A stretch of 64,000 nucleotides of DNA from the NCBI RefSeq assembly GCF_037940415.1, contig NZ_CP149798.1, forward strand, positions 2,600,501-2,664,500, in the 5' to 3' direction. The notes under the pieces are model-generated. The model ran no database searches, had not been told where the DNA came from, and worked only from the letters and a program-made list of their open reading frames with translations. The stretch comes from Streptomyces sp. f51. GTDB taxonomy: Bacteria > Actinomycetota > Actinomycetes > Streptomycetales > Streptomycetaceae. A program made the position numbers and the translations under genes. Positions 19,812 to 28,631 of the stretch are shown piece after piece; the first letter of the stretch is position 1; the number at the start of each line of letters is the position of its first letter.

Positions 19812-21395
19812 TTACCTGGCCCGGCGGGCGATCGTGAAGCGGTCGACCTCCGCACCGGTCTCGGCGATGCCGCGGACCGTCAGCGTGGCCAGGCGTCCCT
19901 TCGGGGCGGGCTGGACGTCGACGCGCAGGAACGAGTAGTTCAGGTAGCGCACGCGCGACCAGGTGACGGTCTCGTTCTGCTTGCCGTCCTTGAGGTTGAC
20001 GAAGGAGGCGACGGACTCGACCTCGTTCTCCTTGCCCTCGTAGGACTCCGGGGCGGTGAACGCGTAGAGGCTGCGGCCGGCCGCGCCCGCGGTCACGTAC
20101 ACGACACCCTCGGTCTCGGTGTACGCCGTGCCGCCGATCGGCAGCTTCTTGGTGACCGCGTTGCCCTTGATGACGTCCGTGCGCTCGTACTGGTGGTTGT
20201 GGCCGTTGATCACCAGGTCGACGTTGTACTTCTCGAACAGCGGCACCCACTCCTGTCGCACGCCCCCCTCCGAGGCGTGCGCCGTGGAGGTGCAGTACGC
20301 GCAGTGGTGGAAGAAGATCACCACGAAGTCGATGTCCTTCGAGGCCCGGTACTTCTTGAGCTGCGTCTCCAGCCACTTGGTCTGGGTGCCGCCGGAGATG
20401 CCGAGGTTGGCCGGGATCTCGAAGGAGATGTCGTTGGCGTCGAGCGAGATGATCGCCGTGTTGCCGTGGACGAAGGAGTAGACGCCGGGCAGGTTGGCCT
20501 TGTCGGGGCCGTTGTCCGGAAGCGTCCAGCGGGCCTCCTCGCCGCCGTAGCCGTTGGGCGAGTACCAGGCCTCCATGTCGTGGTTGCCGTACGCCGGCAT
20601 CCACGGCACCTGCTTGGCGACCGTCTCGGTCTGGGCGAGGAACTGGTCCCAGATGCGCGAGTCGAAGCCGGTGTCGGCGGTCTTGCCCTGGCCCGCCGGG
20701 TCGGCGTACGCGATGTCGCCCGCGTGCAGGTGGAAGGACGGGTTCTGGGCGAGCAGCAGGGCGTCGTTGGCGAGGCCGTGGTAGCCGACGCCCTCGTCGC
20801 CGAAGGCGGTGAAGGTGAAGGGCTCGGCGTGCGCGGGCGCGGTGGTGAAGGTGCCGAGTGTGCCGAGCAGGCGGGGCTCGGCCGGGTCGAAGCCGGCGTG
20901 GCCGACGCCGTAGTAGTAGGTCCTGCCGGGGCGCAGGTGGGTGAGCTTGGCGTGCAGGTAGTACTGGGTGTGGTCGCCGCTCGCGCCCACGCCGGCCGGG
21001 GTGTACAGGGTGCGCACCTCGGCCTCGATCTTGCGCGAGAGGTCCCAGGGGTGGGCGCCGATGCGGATGTAGGGCTTGCCGACCGCGGTCGGCACCTGCC
21101 ACGAGACGGTCATCTCGGTGCGCGGGTCGTTGCCGAAGGCGAGGTGGCGGCCGAAGGGGGCGACGAGCGCGCCGTCGACCTTCTCGGCGGAGACCGGGGC
21201 GGCCGTCCGCTGTGCCGGCGCGGCGGCCTGTGCGACGCCGGGCACGAAGGCCCCGCCCGCGACGGCGCCGATGGTCACGGCGCCGCCTCTGATCATGTTG
21301 CGCCGCGAGAATCTGGCGCGAAGGTACTCATGCTGCTCGGCCATGGTCATCTTCTCGGCGAGCTGCTCGGGTACGCCCATGCGTGGAGTGTCCAT
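19812..21395 (-). CDS. Tat-exported purple-acid-phosphatase-like metallophosphoesterase
   Basis: The 527-residue protein has an N-terminal cytoplasmic tail and a Tat signal around residues 38-70 (RRNMIRGGAVTIGAVAGG, cut near AQAAAP). A fibronectin-like N-domain follows (TVSWQVPTAVGKPYIRIG), then a dinuclear metallophosphatase domain. Metal-ligand motifs are present: FGDEG, HAGDIAYAD, YGNHDMEAW, FFHHCAYC and INGHNHQYER. It should release phosphate from external esters. The ATG at 21395 was chosen because it gives a Tat leader of normal size; the frame stays open further upstream. Its stop lies 11 bases from the convergent DUF4429 gene. Confidence 0.9.
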   Translation of the reverse strand: MDTPRMGVPEQLAEKMTMAEQHEYLRARFSRRNMIRGGAVTIGAVAGGAFVPGVAQAAAPAQRTAAPVSAEKVDGALVAPFGRHLAFGNDPRTEMTVSWQVPTAVGKPYIRIGAHPWDLSRKIEAEVRTLYTPAGVGASGDHTQYYLHAKLTHLRPGRTYYYGVGHAGFDPAEPRLLGTLGTFTTAPAHAEPFTFTAFGDEGVGYHGLANDALLLAQNPSFHLHAGDIAYADPAGQGKTADTGFDSRIWDQFLAQTETVAKQVPWMPAYGNHDMEAWYSPNGYGGEEARWTLPDNGPDKANLPGVYSFVHGNTAIISLDANDISFEIPANLGISGGTQTKWLETQLKKYRASKDIDFVVIFFHHCAYCTSTAHASEGGVRQEWVPLFEKYNVDLVINGHNHQYERTDVIKGNAVTKKLPIGGTAYTETEGVVYVTAGAAGRSLYAFTAPESYEGKENEVESVASFVNLKDGKQNETVTWSRVRYLNYSFLRVDVQPAPKGRLATLTVRGIAETGAEVDRFTIARRAR

Positions 21396-21526
21396 GGACC
21401 CAAAAGTTGCTCTGGGCGATCGACGCGACGCAAGACGCAGTATGGACAGCCTGTAAACAGCGGCCCATAAGAGTTTCAACACCCCCTTGCCCGATATCGG
21501 GCAGGATTCTTGCGAATCGTCTTGGC

Positions 21527-21802
21527 GTGCTCCAGGATCGACGAGTGCACGACGAACTCGTTGATCATTTGACGCGGTCGACCCCTCTGAACAGGGGCGA
21601 GGCGCTGCGGGTGGTCCAGGACGTTCTCGCCTACTTCGACGAGACCGCCCAGGAGTTCGTCCGCCGCCGCCACCGCGAGCTCCAGGCCCAGGGCCTGGTG
21701 AACGCGTCGATCTTCGAGCGGATCGAGGCGGACCTGAAATATCGCGCGGTCGCGCCGCCGGAGCTCACGCTCAGGCAGCTGCGGCGCATCGTTTACGGCT
21801 GA
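21527..21802 (+). CDS. Small conserved-looking protein of unknown function
   Basis: I do not recognise this 91-residue protein. It is charged and probably helical (DVLAYFDETAQEFVRRRHRELQAQG), with no membrane segment or catalytic motif. The start chosen is the GTG giving VLQDRRVHDELVDHL. The frame stays open to 21383, but that upstream part has codon use unlike coding DNA and overlaps the phosphatase start. The ribosome-binding site is weak. It ends 14 bases before glmS on the same strand, so cotranscription with glmS is possible. The compact 3'-third-position GC bias supports real coding. Confidence 0.6.
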   Translation: MLQDRRVHDELVDHLTRSTPLNRGEALRVVQDVLAYFDETAQEFVRRRHRELQAQGLVNASIFERIEADLKYRAVAPPELTLRQLRRIVYG

Positions 21803-21816
21803 GGGAAATCACCTGT

Positions 21817-23634
21817 ATGTGTGGAATCGTCGGATACATCGGCAGGCGTGATGTGACCCCGCTGCTCCTCGAAGGCCTTCAGCGCCTGGAGTACCGCGGC
21901 TACGACTCGGCGGGCATAGTCGTGACCTCGCCCAAGTCGGCCGGCCTGAAGATGGTCAAGGCGAAGGGCCGCGTGCGCGACCTGGAGGCGAAGGTCCCCA
22001 AGCGTTTCGCCGGCACCACCGGCATCGCCCACACCCGCTGGGCCACGCACGGCGCCCCCTCCGACGTGAACGCGCACCCCCACATGTCGGCCGACAACAA
22101 GGTCGCGGTCGTCCACAACGGCATCATCGACAACGCCTCCGACCTGCGCAAGAAGCTCGAGGCCGACGGTGTCGAGTTCCTCTCGGAGACCGACACCGAG
22201 GTGCTGACCCACCTGGTGGCCCGTTCCCAGCACGAGAAGCTGGAGGACAAGGTCCGCGAGGCGGTGCGGGTCATAGAGGGCACCTACGGCATCGCGGTGA
22301 TGCACGCCGACTTCCCCGACCGCATCGTGGTGGCCCGCAACGGCTCCCCCGTCGTGCTCGGTATCGGCGAGAAGGAGATGTTCGTCGCCTCGGACATCGC
22401 CGCCCTCGTCACCCACACCCGCCAGATAGTCACGCTGGACGACGGCGAGATGGCCACGCTCAAGGCCGACGACTTCCGGACGTACACCACCGAGGGCACC
22501 CGGACGACGTCCGAGCCGACCACCGTCGAGTGGGAGGCCGCGTCGTACGACATGGGCGGCCACGACACGTACATGCACAAGGAGATCCACGAGCAGGTCG
22601 AGGCCGTGGACCGCGTGCTGCGCGGCCGCATCGACGACCGGTTCTCGACCGTCCACCTCGGCGGCCTGAACCTGGACGCCCGTGACGCGCGTGCCGTGCG
22701 CCGCGTGAAGATCCTCGGCTGCGGCACCTCGTACCACGCGGGCATGATCGGCGCCCAGATGATCGAGGAGCTGGCCCGTATCCCCGCGGACGCCGAGCCG
22801 GCCTCCGAGTTCCGCTACCGCAACGCGGTCGTCGACCCCGACACCCTGTACATCGCGGTCTCCCAGTCCGGTGAGACCTACGACGTGCTGGCCGCCGTGC
22901 AGGAGCTCAAGCGCAAGGGCGCGAGGGTCCTCGGCGTGGTCAACGTCGTCGGCTCCGCCATCGCCCGCGAGGCGGACGGCGGCATGTACGTGCACGCCGG
23001 CCCCGAGGTCTGCGTCGTCTCGACGAAGTGCTTCACCAACACCACCGTCGCCTTCGCGCTCCTTGCCCTGCACCTCGGCCGCACCCGCGACCTGTCGGTC
23101 CGCGACGGCAAGCGGATCATCGAGGGCCTGCGCAGGCTGCCCGCCCAGATCGCCGAGATCCTGGAGCAGGAGGACGAGATCAAGAAGCTGGCCGAGCAGT
23201 ACGCCGAGGCCCGCTCGATGCTCTTCATCGGCCGTGTCCGGGGCTACCCGGTGGCCCGTGAGGCCTCCCTGAAGCTCAAGGAGGTCTCGTACATCCACGC
23301 CGAGGCGTACCCGGCCTCCGAGCTCAAGCACGGTCCGCTGGCGCTCATCGAGCCGGCGCTGCCCACCGTGGCGATCGTCCCCGACGACGACCTGCTGGAG
23401 AAGAACCGCGCCGCCCTGGAGGAGATCAAGGCCCGCAGCGGCCAGATCCTCGCGGTCGCGCACCGGCACCAGGAGAAGGCCGACCAGACGATCGTCGTCC
23501 CGAAGAACGAGGACGAGCTGGACCCGATCCTCATGGGCATCCCGCTCCAGCTCCTCGCGTACCACACGGCGCTGGCGCTCGGCCGGGACATCGACAAGCC
23601 GCGCAACCTCGCCAAGTCGGTCACCGTCGAGTAG
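21817..23634 (+). CDS. glmS: Glutamine-fructose-6-phosphate aminotransferase (isomerizing)
   Basis: The enzyme makes glucosamine-6-phosphate from fructose-6-phosphate and glutamine, feeding peptidoglycan and amino-sugar synthesis. The 605-residue protein begins MCGIVGYIGRRD, with Cys2 as the glutaminase nucleophile. The glutaminase domain spans about residues 2-230 (THTRWATHG, HNGIIDN). Two SIS domains follow, with CGTSYHAGMIGAQMIEELAR and SQSGETYDVL, and the C-terminal KSVTVE end is typical. GAGGGA stands 9 bases before the ATG. Streptomyces often has two glmS copies; in S. coelicolor the one at this locus is the second. GlcN-6-P is also the DasR ligand, tying this gene to the dre sites nearby. 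Confidence 0.95.
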   Translation: MCGIVGYIGRRDVTPLLLEGLQRLEYRGYDSAGIVVTSPKSAGLKMVKAKGRVRDLEAKVPKRFAGTTGIAHTRWATHGAPSDVNAHPHMSADNKVAVVHNGIIDNASDLRKKLEADGVEFLSETDTEVLTHLVARSQHEKLEDKVREAVRVIEGTYGIAVMHADFPDRIVVARNGSPVVLGIGEKEMFVASDIAALVTHTRQIVTLDDGEMATLKADDFRTYTTEGTRTTSEPTTVEWEAASYDMGGHDTYMHKEIHEQVEAVDRVLRGRIDDRFSTVHLGGLNLDARDARAVRRVKILGCGTSYHAGMIGAQMIEELARIPADAEPASEFRYRNAVVDPDTLYIAVSQSGETYDVLAAVQELKRKGARVLGVVNVVGSAIAREADGGMYVHAGPEVCVVSTKCFTNTTVAFALLALHLGRTRDLSVRDGKRIIEGLRRLPAQIAEILEQEDEIKKLAEQYAEARSMLFIGRVRGYPVAREASLKLKEVSYIHAEAYPASELKHGPLALIEPALPTVAIVPDDDLLEKNRAALEEIKARSGQILAVAHRHQEKADQTIVVPKNEDELDPILMGIPLQLLAYHTALALGRDIDKPRNLAKSVTVE

Positions 23635-23668
23635 TCACCACCGAAGTACCCGGCCGGCGGCCGGACAT

Positions 23669-23709
23669 GAACGGTCCCCGTGCGCACCACCCGCGCACGG
23701 GGATCGTTC
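23669..23709 (+). terminator. Terminator after glmS
   Basis: A 17-bp stem with one G-U pair (23669-23685 with 23693-23709) and a 7-base loop is followed by TTTCG. It lies 35 bases past the glmS stop and before the convergent membrane-protein gene. Confidence 0.8.
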
Positions 23710-23753
23710 TTTCGAGGGGCCGGGGCCGCCCAATACCCCGGCCCGCGCCGAGG

Positions 23754-24317
23754 TCAGCCGGTGGCCGTCACCCCCCGGCCGGCGGCGCGTCGCGGAAGCG
23801 CGGTGGGCCAGTGGGCGAGGGCCGCGGTCGCCGCGTACCAGGCGACTGCGCCGGCCGCGACGGCGAACCAGCCGCCGGCCTTGCCCAGGCCGCCGCTGTC
23901 CGCGAAGCGGCCGACGGCGAGAAGCAGCAGGGAGACGAAGAACAGTCCGTAGGCGCCCTGGCCGAGGGTGTCCCCGCCCGCGAGGGCGAGCGAGAGCACG
24001 ACGAGTGCGAAGAGCAGCAGGAAGAGTCCCGCCGCGTTGTCGGAGACCTGGCTCCCGGCCGAGACGGCCCAGGTGAACCAGAGGGCGCCGAGTCCGGTGA
24101 AGGCCGTTCCGTTGGCCGTGTCACGGTCGCGGAAGGCGAGCAGACCGGCGACGAAGAGGGCTACGCCGCCTACGTAATGGGCCAGTGACACGGCGTCAGC
24201 CGCCGTCACCCCGTCGATCAGGCCGGTGTACCCGAGGCCGAAAGCCAGCAGGGTCACACCCAGCGCGAGTCTTCCTACGATCGTGGTGGTGCTTCCCGCA
24301 GAGACGTCGTTGTCCAC
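23754..24317 (-). CDS. GPR1/FUN34/YaaH family membrane protein (possible acetate/small-acid transporter)
   Basis: The 187-residue protein has six hydrophobic segments, filling residues about 13-175, with short loops and a small soluble N-terminus (MDNDVSAGST). The overall size, six-helix pattern and the GALWFTWAV and YGLFFVSLLLLAVG stretches fit the acetate/succinate channel family. The classic NPAPLGL motif near the first helix is not present in its usual form, so transport of acetate is not assured. It stands alone between glmS (convergent) and a universal stress protein gene. Confidence 0.75.
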   Translation of the reverse strand: MDNDVSAGSTTTIVGRLALGVTLLAFGLGYTGLIDGVTAADAVSLAHYVGGVALFVAGLLAFRDRDTANGTAFTGLGALWFTWAVSAGSQVSDNAAGLFLLLFALVVLSLALAGGDTLGQGAYGLFFVSLLLLAVGRFADSGGLGKAGGWFAVAAGAVAWYAATAALAHWPTALPRRAAGRGVTATG

Positions 24318-24483
24318 GGCGGGCTCCCTTCATGCCTGTGCAGTTGTGCTGCGCCGTACCGGTCGCCGCGTAGGACCGGCGTCCGGATATATGCCCTTCA
24401 CAAAGGCACAAACACCTCTACGCGTCAGTAGGTTCACTCACCGCACGGAGGGTGCCCGAGGGTCGCCCGGGACGGACGGGGCG

Positions 24484-25011
24484 TCAGGGAATGACGATGA
24501 CAGGGCGCTTGGCGCGCTTGGCGAGCCGTCCCGCGACCGAGCCGAAGATGCGCCCGACGATGCCGTGCGTGGAGCCCACGACTATCGCGTCCGCCTCGTA
24601 CTCCCGGCCCACTTCCTCGAGTTCGTGGCAGATGTCGCCGCCGCGCTCGACGAGGATCCAGGGCACCTCGGAGAGGTACTCGGCGCAGGCGAGTTCAAGG
24701 CCCAGCACCTCGGTGCGGTGGTCGGGGACGTCGACGAAGACGGGCGGCTCGCAGCCCGCCCACACCGTGGTGGGCAGCCGGTTCGCGACATGGACGATGA
24801 TCAGGCCGGAGCCCGAGCGGTGGGCCATGCCGATCGCGTAGGCGAGGGCGCGCTCGCTGGACGTCGAGCCGTCGAAACCGACGACGACGCCGTGCTTGAA
24901 GGCGGGATCGCAGGAGTGGCGGGGTTCTTCCGCCGCCAGGGGCTCGGCCGCCGTGGGATCGGCGAGCGGGCGCTTGCGGTCCGCGGGATCGAAGAATTCG
25001 TGACCGGCCAT
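24484..25011 (-). CDS. Universal stress protein (UspA family)
   Basis: The 175-residue single-domain Usp protein has an N-terminal extension of about 45 residues rich in charged and Pro residues. The fold then begins at VVVGFDGSTSSERALAYA and ends with the ATP-binding G-x2-G-x9-G-S/T segment (GSTHGIVGRIFGSVAGR). ATP binding is therefore likely. The role in stress survival is general and not further defined. The ATG at 25011 was chosen; longer in-frame starts would add an unlikely GC-poor extension. It diverges from the membrane-protein gene before adpA over a 430-bp gap. Confidence 0.88.
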   Translation of the reverse strand: MAGHEFFDPADRKRPLADPTAAEPLAAEEPRHSCDPAFKHGVVVGFDGSTSSERALAYAIGMAHRSGSGLIIVHVANRLPTTVWAGCEPPVFVDVPDHRTEVLGLELACAEYLSEVPWILVERGGDICHELEEVGREYEADAIVVGSTHGIVGRIFGSVAGRLAKRAKRPVIVIP

Positions 25012-25441
25012 GGGTGTCTCGGCGTTTGGATCCTCGTGGTGGGGACGACAACGAACGGCAGAGCTGTGTCTGGGAAACATCTTCCCAACCCCATACCCCC
25101 AAGGGTACGGCGGCACGCCTCCTCTGCCCAGATCCCGCGCGCCTTACGCGGCATTCCAGGGAGCATGCACGAGAGGGCGCCCGTAACGCAATGGTTGCTG
25201 CCCCGTACAGGCGGTTTGCGCAAGGCTCCGCGTGAATTTGCAGCGGCTCCCGGGAACGGGGACTTCCGCCGCCCGGCGGGACCGTGCGGCCCCCTTCACG
25301 GACGGGCGCTCCACCGGCCGGGCAGTGACCGGCGGGTCGAACACGCGTTGAACCGGTGGCGGTCGCCCCCGCACCGGGCGCGCCGTGGAGAACACACGCC
25401 GTGGAGAGCACGCAGACCACCGGAGCATCAGGGAGCAGCAC
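25012..25441. other. 430-bp divergent intergenic region
   Basis: This gap lies between the universal stress protein gene (leftward) and the small membrane protein gene (rightward). It must hold both promoters. It contains several short open frames with poor codon bias and no ribosome-binding site. I found no operator or RNA gene that I can defend. Confidence 0.5.
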
Positions 25442-26011
25442 GTGTCCGGACCCGACACTGCCCCCCGCTCCTTCGCCCCTCCGGCCCCCGCCGTCCCACC
25501 GGCCCGCCGCGCTCCCGGCTCCCGGCCCGCCGGACCCCACGGCGCGCCCCCCGGATCACCCCCGGGATCGCGATCGGGAACACGCTCCGCCCCGCGCGCC
25601 CCGGCGCCGCCCGCGAAGGACACCGTGACCGACGTCATGCGCTGGGCCGCCTTCAGCTGCGTCCTGGTCCCGTCGGTCCTCCTCTGGTACGGCGATTCGC
25701 TCGCCGGCGCGGCCGGTACGGCCCTTGGACTCGGGGCCCTGAGCGGGGTCTGCGCGATCCTGCTGCGGCGGTGCGAGCGGGGGTCGGCACACCCGGCCGG
25801 CGGGCGCCGGGACACGGCGCGCAGGCCCGCGCCCCGGCATGCCCCGCGGCAGCGCGGACGGCATGGCAGGACGGGCCCGGGGAACACGGGGAACCCCAGG
25901 GCCGGGGGGCGCGCGGACGGAGCCGTGCCGGGGGCCGGCCCATGGGGCGCGAGCGGCACGGGAGTTCACCGAGGCGCACGTCACAGTGCGGGAATCAAGC
26001 GGGTCGACTGA
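25442..26011 (+). CDS. Small membrane protein of unknown function upstream of adpA
   Basis: The 189-residue protein starts at a GTG with GGGAG 6 bases upstream. The N-terminal 60 residues are Pro/Ala/Gly/Arg rich and probably disordered. Two hydrophobic segments follow around residues 65-80 (WAAFSCVLVPSVLLWYG) and 85-105 (AAGTALGLGALSGVCAILL). The C-terminal 80 residues are Arg/Gly rich and basic. The predicted product is a membrane hairpin with basic tails, possibly binding nucleic acid or lipid head groups. I cannot assign a family. It ends 375 bp before adpA on the same strand. Confidence 0.55.
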   Translation: MSGPDTAPRSFAPPAPAVPPARRAPGSRPAGPHGAPPGSPPGSRSGTRSAPRAPAPPAKDTVTDVMRWAAFSCVLVPSVLLWYGDSLAGAAGTALGLGALSGVCAILLRRCERGSAHPAGGRRDTARRPAPRHAPRQRGRHGRTGPGNTGNPRAGGRADGAVPGAGPWGASGTGVHRGARHSAGIKRVD

Positions 26012-26386
26012 CCGGTTTGCGCGTACAGCTACGCTTCTTTTCAGCCAACTTCCGGTAGTGGCGCATCCCTTGCTCGAACGACCCCCCAACCCCCGTTCGA
26101 CCTGCACCTAAAGGGGTACGGCGGGCGATCGCACCCTACGTGGATTGGCCACCGCCACAAGGCGCACTTCCCTGCGGCGCCCACGAGTGCAACGCTTCGT
26201 GATCGAATGCTTCACGCCAAGTTGCCATGTCGACATTCTGCGGAGTACCGAACTGGTCACCTTGGCGCCACGGGACACAGTAGATTCGATCTTGTCTTAC
26301 GGCGGGGGAACTCGTGCAGGACCGAGGGGAAACGTGCAGGAGCGACACGACCGAGGAGCCGCGACCACCGAGGGGGGCTTAGCAGG
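26012..26386 (+). promoter_or_regulatory. Long adpA upstream/leader region
   Basis: This 375-bp gap has lower GC than the flanking genes and no convincing gene. Streptomyces adpA genes are known to have long regulated upstream regions bound by development regulators. Just before the gene there are two near-identical blocks, CGTGCAGGACCGA (about 26312) and CGTGCAGGAGCGA (about 26334), 22 bases apart. I looked for BldD- and AdpA-type sites and found none good enough to list. Confidence 0.6.
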
Positions 26387-27628
26387 ATGAGCCACGACTC
26401 CACTGCCGCGCCGGAAACCGCGGCCCGGAAGCTGTCCGGGCGACGCCGCAAGGAGATCGTCGCGGTGCTGCTGTTCAGCGGCGGCCCCATTTTCGAGAGT
26501 TCCATACCGCTGTCGGTGTTCGGGATTGACCGCCAGGACGCCGGCGTGCCGCGCTACCGCCTTTTGGTGTGTGCCGGCGAGGAAGGCCCGCTGCGGACCA
26601 CAGGGGGCCTGGAACTCACAGCACCACATGGCCTGGAAGCGATCTCCAGGGCAGGCACGGTCGTCGTGCCCGCCTGGCGGTCGATCACCTCGCCACCACC
26701 GGAGGAGGCGCTCGACGCACTGCGCCGCGCCCACGAGGAAGGCGCCCGCATAGTCGGGCTGTGCACCGGCGCCTTCGTGCTCGCCGCGGCCGGCTTACTG
26801 GACGGCCGTCCGGCGACCACCCACTGGATGTACGCCCCGACGCTGGCCAAGCGCTATCCGTCGGTGCACGTCGATCCGCGTGAGCTCTTCGTGGACGACG
26901 GCGACGTACTGACATCGGCGGGTACGGCGGCCGGAATCGATCTCTGCCTGCACATCGTGCGGACGGACCACGGCAACGAGGCGGCCGGCGCGCTCGCCCG
27001 GCGTCTGGTGGTCCCGCCGCGGCGCAGCGGAGGCCAGGAGCGCTATCTCGACCGGTCGCTGCCGGAGGAGATCGGCGCCGACCCCCTCGCGGAGGTCGTC
27101 GCCTGGGCGCTGGAGCATCTCCACGAGCAGTTCGACGTCGAGACGCTGGCGGCTCGCGCCTACATGAGCCGCCGCACCTTCGACCGCCGGTTCCGCTCGC
27201 TCACCGGAAGCGCTCCGCTCCAGTGGCTGATCACGCAGCGCGTGCTTCAGGCGCAGCGGCTCCTGGAGACGTCCGACTACTCGGTGGACGAGGTCGCGGG
27301 CCGCTGCGGCTTCCGGTCGCCGGTCGCGCTGCGGGGCCACTTCCGGCGGCAGCTGGGTTCGTCCCCGGCTGCCTACCGGGCGGCGTACCGCGCCCGCAGG
27401 CCGCAGACCGAACGGTCCGCGGATCCGGACGGCCCGTCGGGCCCGCTCGGACCGCCGCCGTCACTGCACCAGGAGCACTCGGGCCCGGTCCCGATGCAGA
27501 CCCGCCGCACGGCGGCGGCCGGCGCCCTGGGCGCTGCGGCGTCGCTCTCCGCGGAGGCGATGCGGGAACGGGCGGAGCTGTACGCGGCCGGCAGGCCGAG
27601 CCTGCCCGGACAGCGCAGCGCGCCGTAG
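26387..27628 (+). CDS. adpA: AdpA, AraC-family master regulator of development and secondary metabolism (TTA codon)
   Basis: AdpA controls hundreds of genes for aerial growth, secreted proteases and antibiotics. The 413-residue protein has an N-terminal DJ-1/PfpI-like dimer domain ([37 protein letters not shown]). A C-terminal AraC DNA-binding domain follows ([44 protein letters not shown]). The tail of about 70 residues is variable. Codon 137 (26795-26797) is TTA, so translation should need the bldA leucyl-tRNA, which is the known feature of Streptomyces adpA. The ATG start has a weak site (AGCAGG). orn follows 137 bp downstream. Confidence 0.95.
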   Translation: MSHDSTAAPETAARKLSGRRRKEIVAVLLFSGGPIFESSIPLSVFGIDRQDAGVPRYRLLVCAGEEGPLRTTGGLELTAPHGLEAISRAGTVVVPAWRSITSPPPEEALDALRRAHEEGARIVGLCTGAFVLAAAGLLDGRPATTHWMYAPTLAKRYPSVHVDPRELFVDDGDVLTSAGTAAGIDLCLHIVRTDHGNEAAGALARRLVVPPRRSGGQERYLDRSLPEEIGADPLAEVVAWALEHLHEQFDVETLAARAYMSRRTFDRRFRSLTGSAPLQWLITQRVLQAQRLLETSDYSVDEVAGRCGFRSPVALRGHFRRQLGSSPAAYRAAYRARRPQTERSADPDGPSGPLGPPPSLHQEHSGPVPMQTRRTAAAGALGAAASLSAEAMRERAELYAAGRPSLPGQRSAP

Positions 27629-27648
27629 CGGGGCGCGGAAGAACGCGG

Positions 27649-27672
27649 GGCCCGCACCTTCGGGTGCGGGCC
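27649..27672 (+). terminator. Terminator after adpA
   Basis: A 10-bp stem (27649-27658 with 27663-27672, arm GGCCCGCACC) is closed by a TTCG tetraloop. It begins 20 bases after the adpA stop and is followed by TCTTCG. Confidence 0.8.
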
Positions 27673-27765
27673 TCTTCGCATGCGGGCCCGGCCCGGCGCG
27701 ATCCGCCGCCCCGGCGGGACGCACGGGCGGGTCCACCGGAGGGGGCGGGCCGTAGGGTGAGACAC

Positions 27766-28368
27766 ATGAACGATCGCATGGTGTGGATCGACTGCGAGAT
27801 GACCGGACTCTCGCTGTCGGATGACGCGCTCATCGAAGTGGCCGCGCTGGTCACCGACTCTGAGCTGAACGTGCTCGGCGAAGGGGTGGACATCGTGATC
27901 CGCCCGCCGGACGCCGCCCTGGAGACGATGCCGGACGTGGTGCGCCAGATGCACACGGCCTCCGGCCTGCTGGAGGAGCTCGCCGGGGGGACGACCCTGG
28001 CGGACGCCGAGGAGCAGGTCCTCTCCTATGTACGTGAGCACGTCAAGGAGCCGGGCAAGGCCCCGCTCTGCGGGAACTCCGTCGGTACGGACCGCGGCTT
28101 CCTGCTGCGCGACATGTCGACGCTGGAGAGCTACCTGCACTACCGGATCGTGGACGTCTCCTCCGTGAAGGAGCTGGCCCGCCGCTGGTATCCCCGGGCG
28201 TACTTCAACAGCCCGGAGAAGAACGGCAACCACCGCGCGCTGGCCGACATCCGCGAGTCCATCGCCGAGCTCCGCTACTACCGCGAGGCGATCTTCGTCC
28301 CGCAGCCGGGCCCCGACTCGGACACCGCCCGCACCATCGCGGCCAGGCACGTCCTGCCCGTCGAATAG
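27766..28368 (+). CDS. orn: Oligoribonuclease (3'-5' exoribonuclease, DEDDh)
   Basis: The 200-residue enzyme degrades nanoRNAs of two to five nucleotides and also finishes c-di-GMP breakdown by hydrolysing pGpG. DEDDh residues are visible: WIDCEMTGL (D, E), [10 protein letters not shown] (D) and [12 protein letters not shown] (H, D). Length matches E. coli Orn. The orn gene downstream of adpA is a conserved Streptomyces arrangement, where ornA affects growth and development. In this window it also links to the c-di-GMP enzyme gene cdgA. The ATG start follows a purine-rich GTAGGGTGAGAC. Confidence 0.95.
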   Translation: MNDRMVWIDCEMTGLSLSDDALIEVAALVTDSELNVLGEGVDIVIRPPDAALETMPDVVRQMHTASGLLEELAGGTTLADAEEQVLSYVREHVKEPGKAPLCGNSVGTDRGFLLRDMSTLESYLHYRIVDVSSVKELARRWYPRAYFNSPEKNGNHRALADIRESIAELRYYREAIFVPQPGPDSDTARTIAARHVLPVE

Positions 28369-28376
28369 GCCTTTGA

Positions 28377-28396
28377 CGGGGCCCTGCTGGGCCCCG
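28377..28396 (+). terminator. Terminator after orn
   Basis: An 8-bp GC-only stem (CGGGGCCC with GGGCCCCG) with a TGCT loop stands just after the orn stop and is followed by GAAAAAGG. It separates orn from the tRNA gene. Confidence 0.55.
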
Positions 28397-28476
28397 GAAA
28401 AAGGTGTGCGCGAGCACCCCTCAGAACCCTGTACACTTTTTCTCGGCCGGTCAGGGAAACCCCGAAGACCGGACAT

Positions 28477-28550
28477 GGTGGGTGTAGCTCAGTTGGTAGA
28501 GCACCTGGTTGTGGTCCAGGTGGCCGCGGGTTCAAGTCCCGTCACTCACC
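28477..28550 (+). tRNA. tRNA-His (GTG anticodon)
   Basis: The cloverleaf is complete. The acceptor stem is GTGGGTG with CACTCAC, the D arm starts at TAGCTCAGTTGG, and the anticodon arm is CCTGG-TTGTGGT-CCAGG with GTG. The T arm GCGGG-TTCAAGT-CCCGT follows. The extra G at -1 (28477) opposite discriminator C73 (28550) is the histidine identity mark. CCA is not encoded. Confidence 0.97.
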
Positions 28551-28557
28551 CTGAGTG

Positions 28558-28594
28558 ATCAGCCGGTGACCTGGTGAACAGGTCACCGGCTGAT
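28558..28594 (+). terminator. Terminator after tRNA-His
   Basis: A perfect 16-bp stem (28558-28573 with 28579-28594) with the 5-base loop GTGAA starts 8 bases after the tRNA. It is one of the best hairpins in the window. Confidence 0.85.
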
Positions 28595-28631
28595 TGCGTT
28601 CCCGGGCCCGTCGGCCCGTACGCTCCCCCTC

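Noticed and set aside
25236..25441. Small ORFs before the membrane-protein gene
   Set aside because: They lack ribosome-binding sites and third-position GC bias.
26012..26386. BldD or AdpA boxes upstream of adpA
   Set aside because: Candidate sites had several mismatches to the published consensus forms as I remember them, so a call would be a guess.
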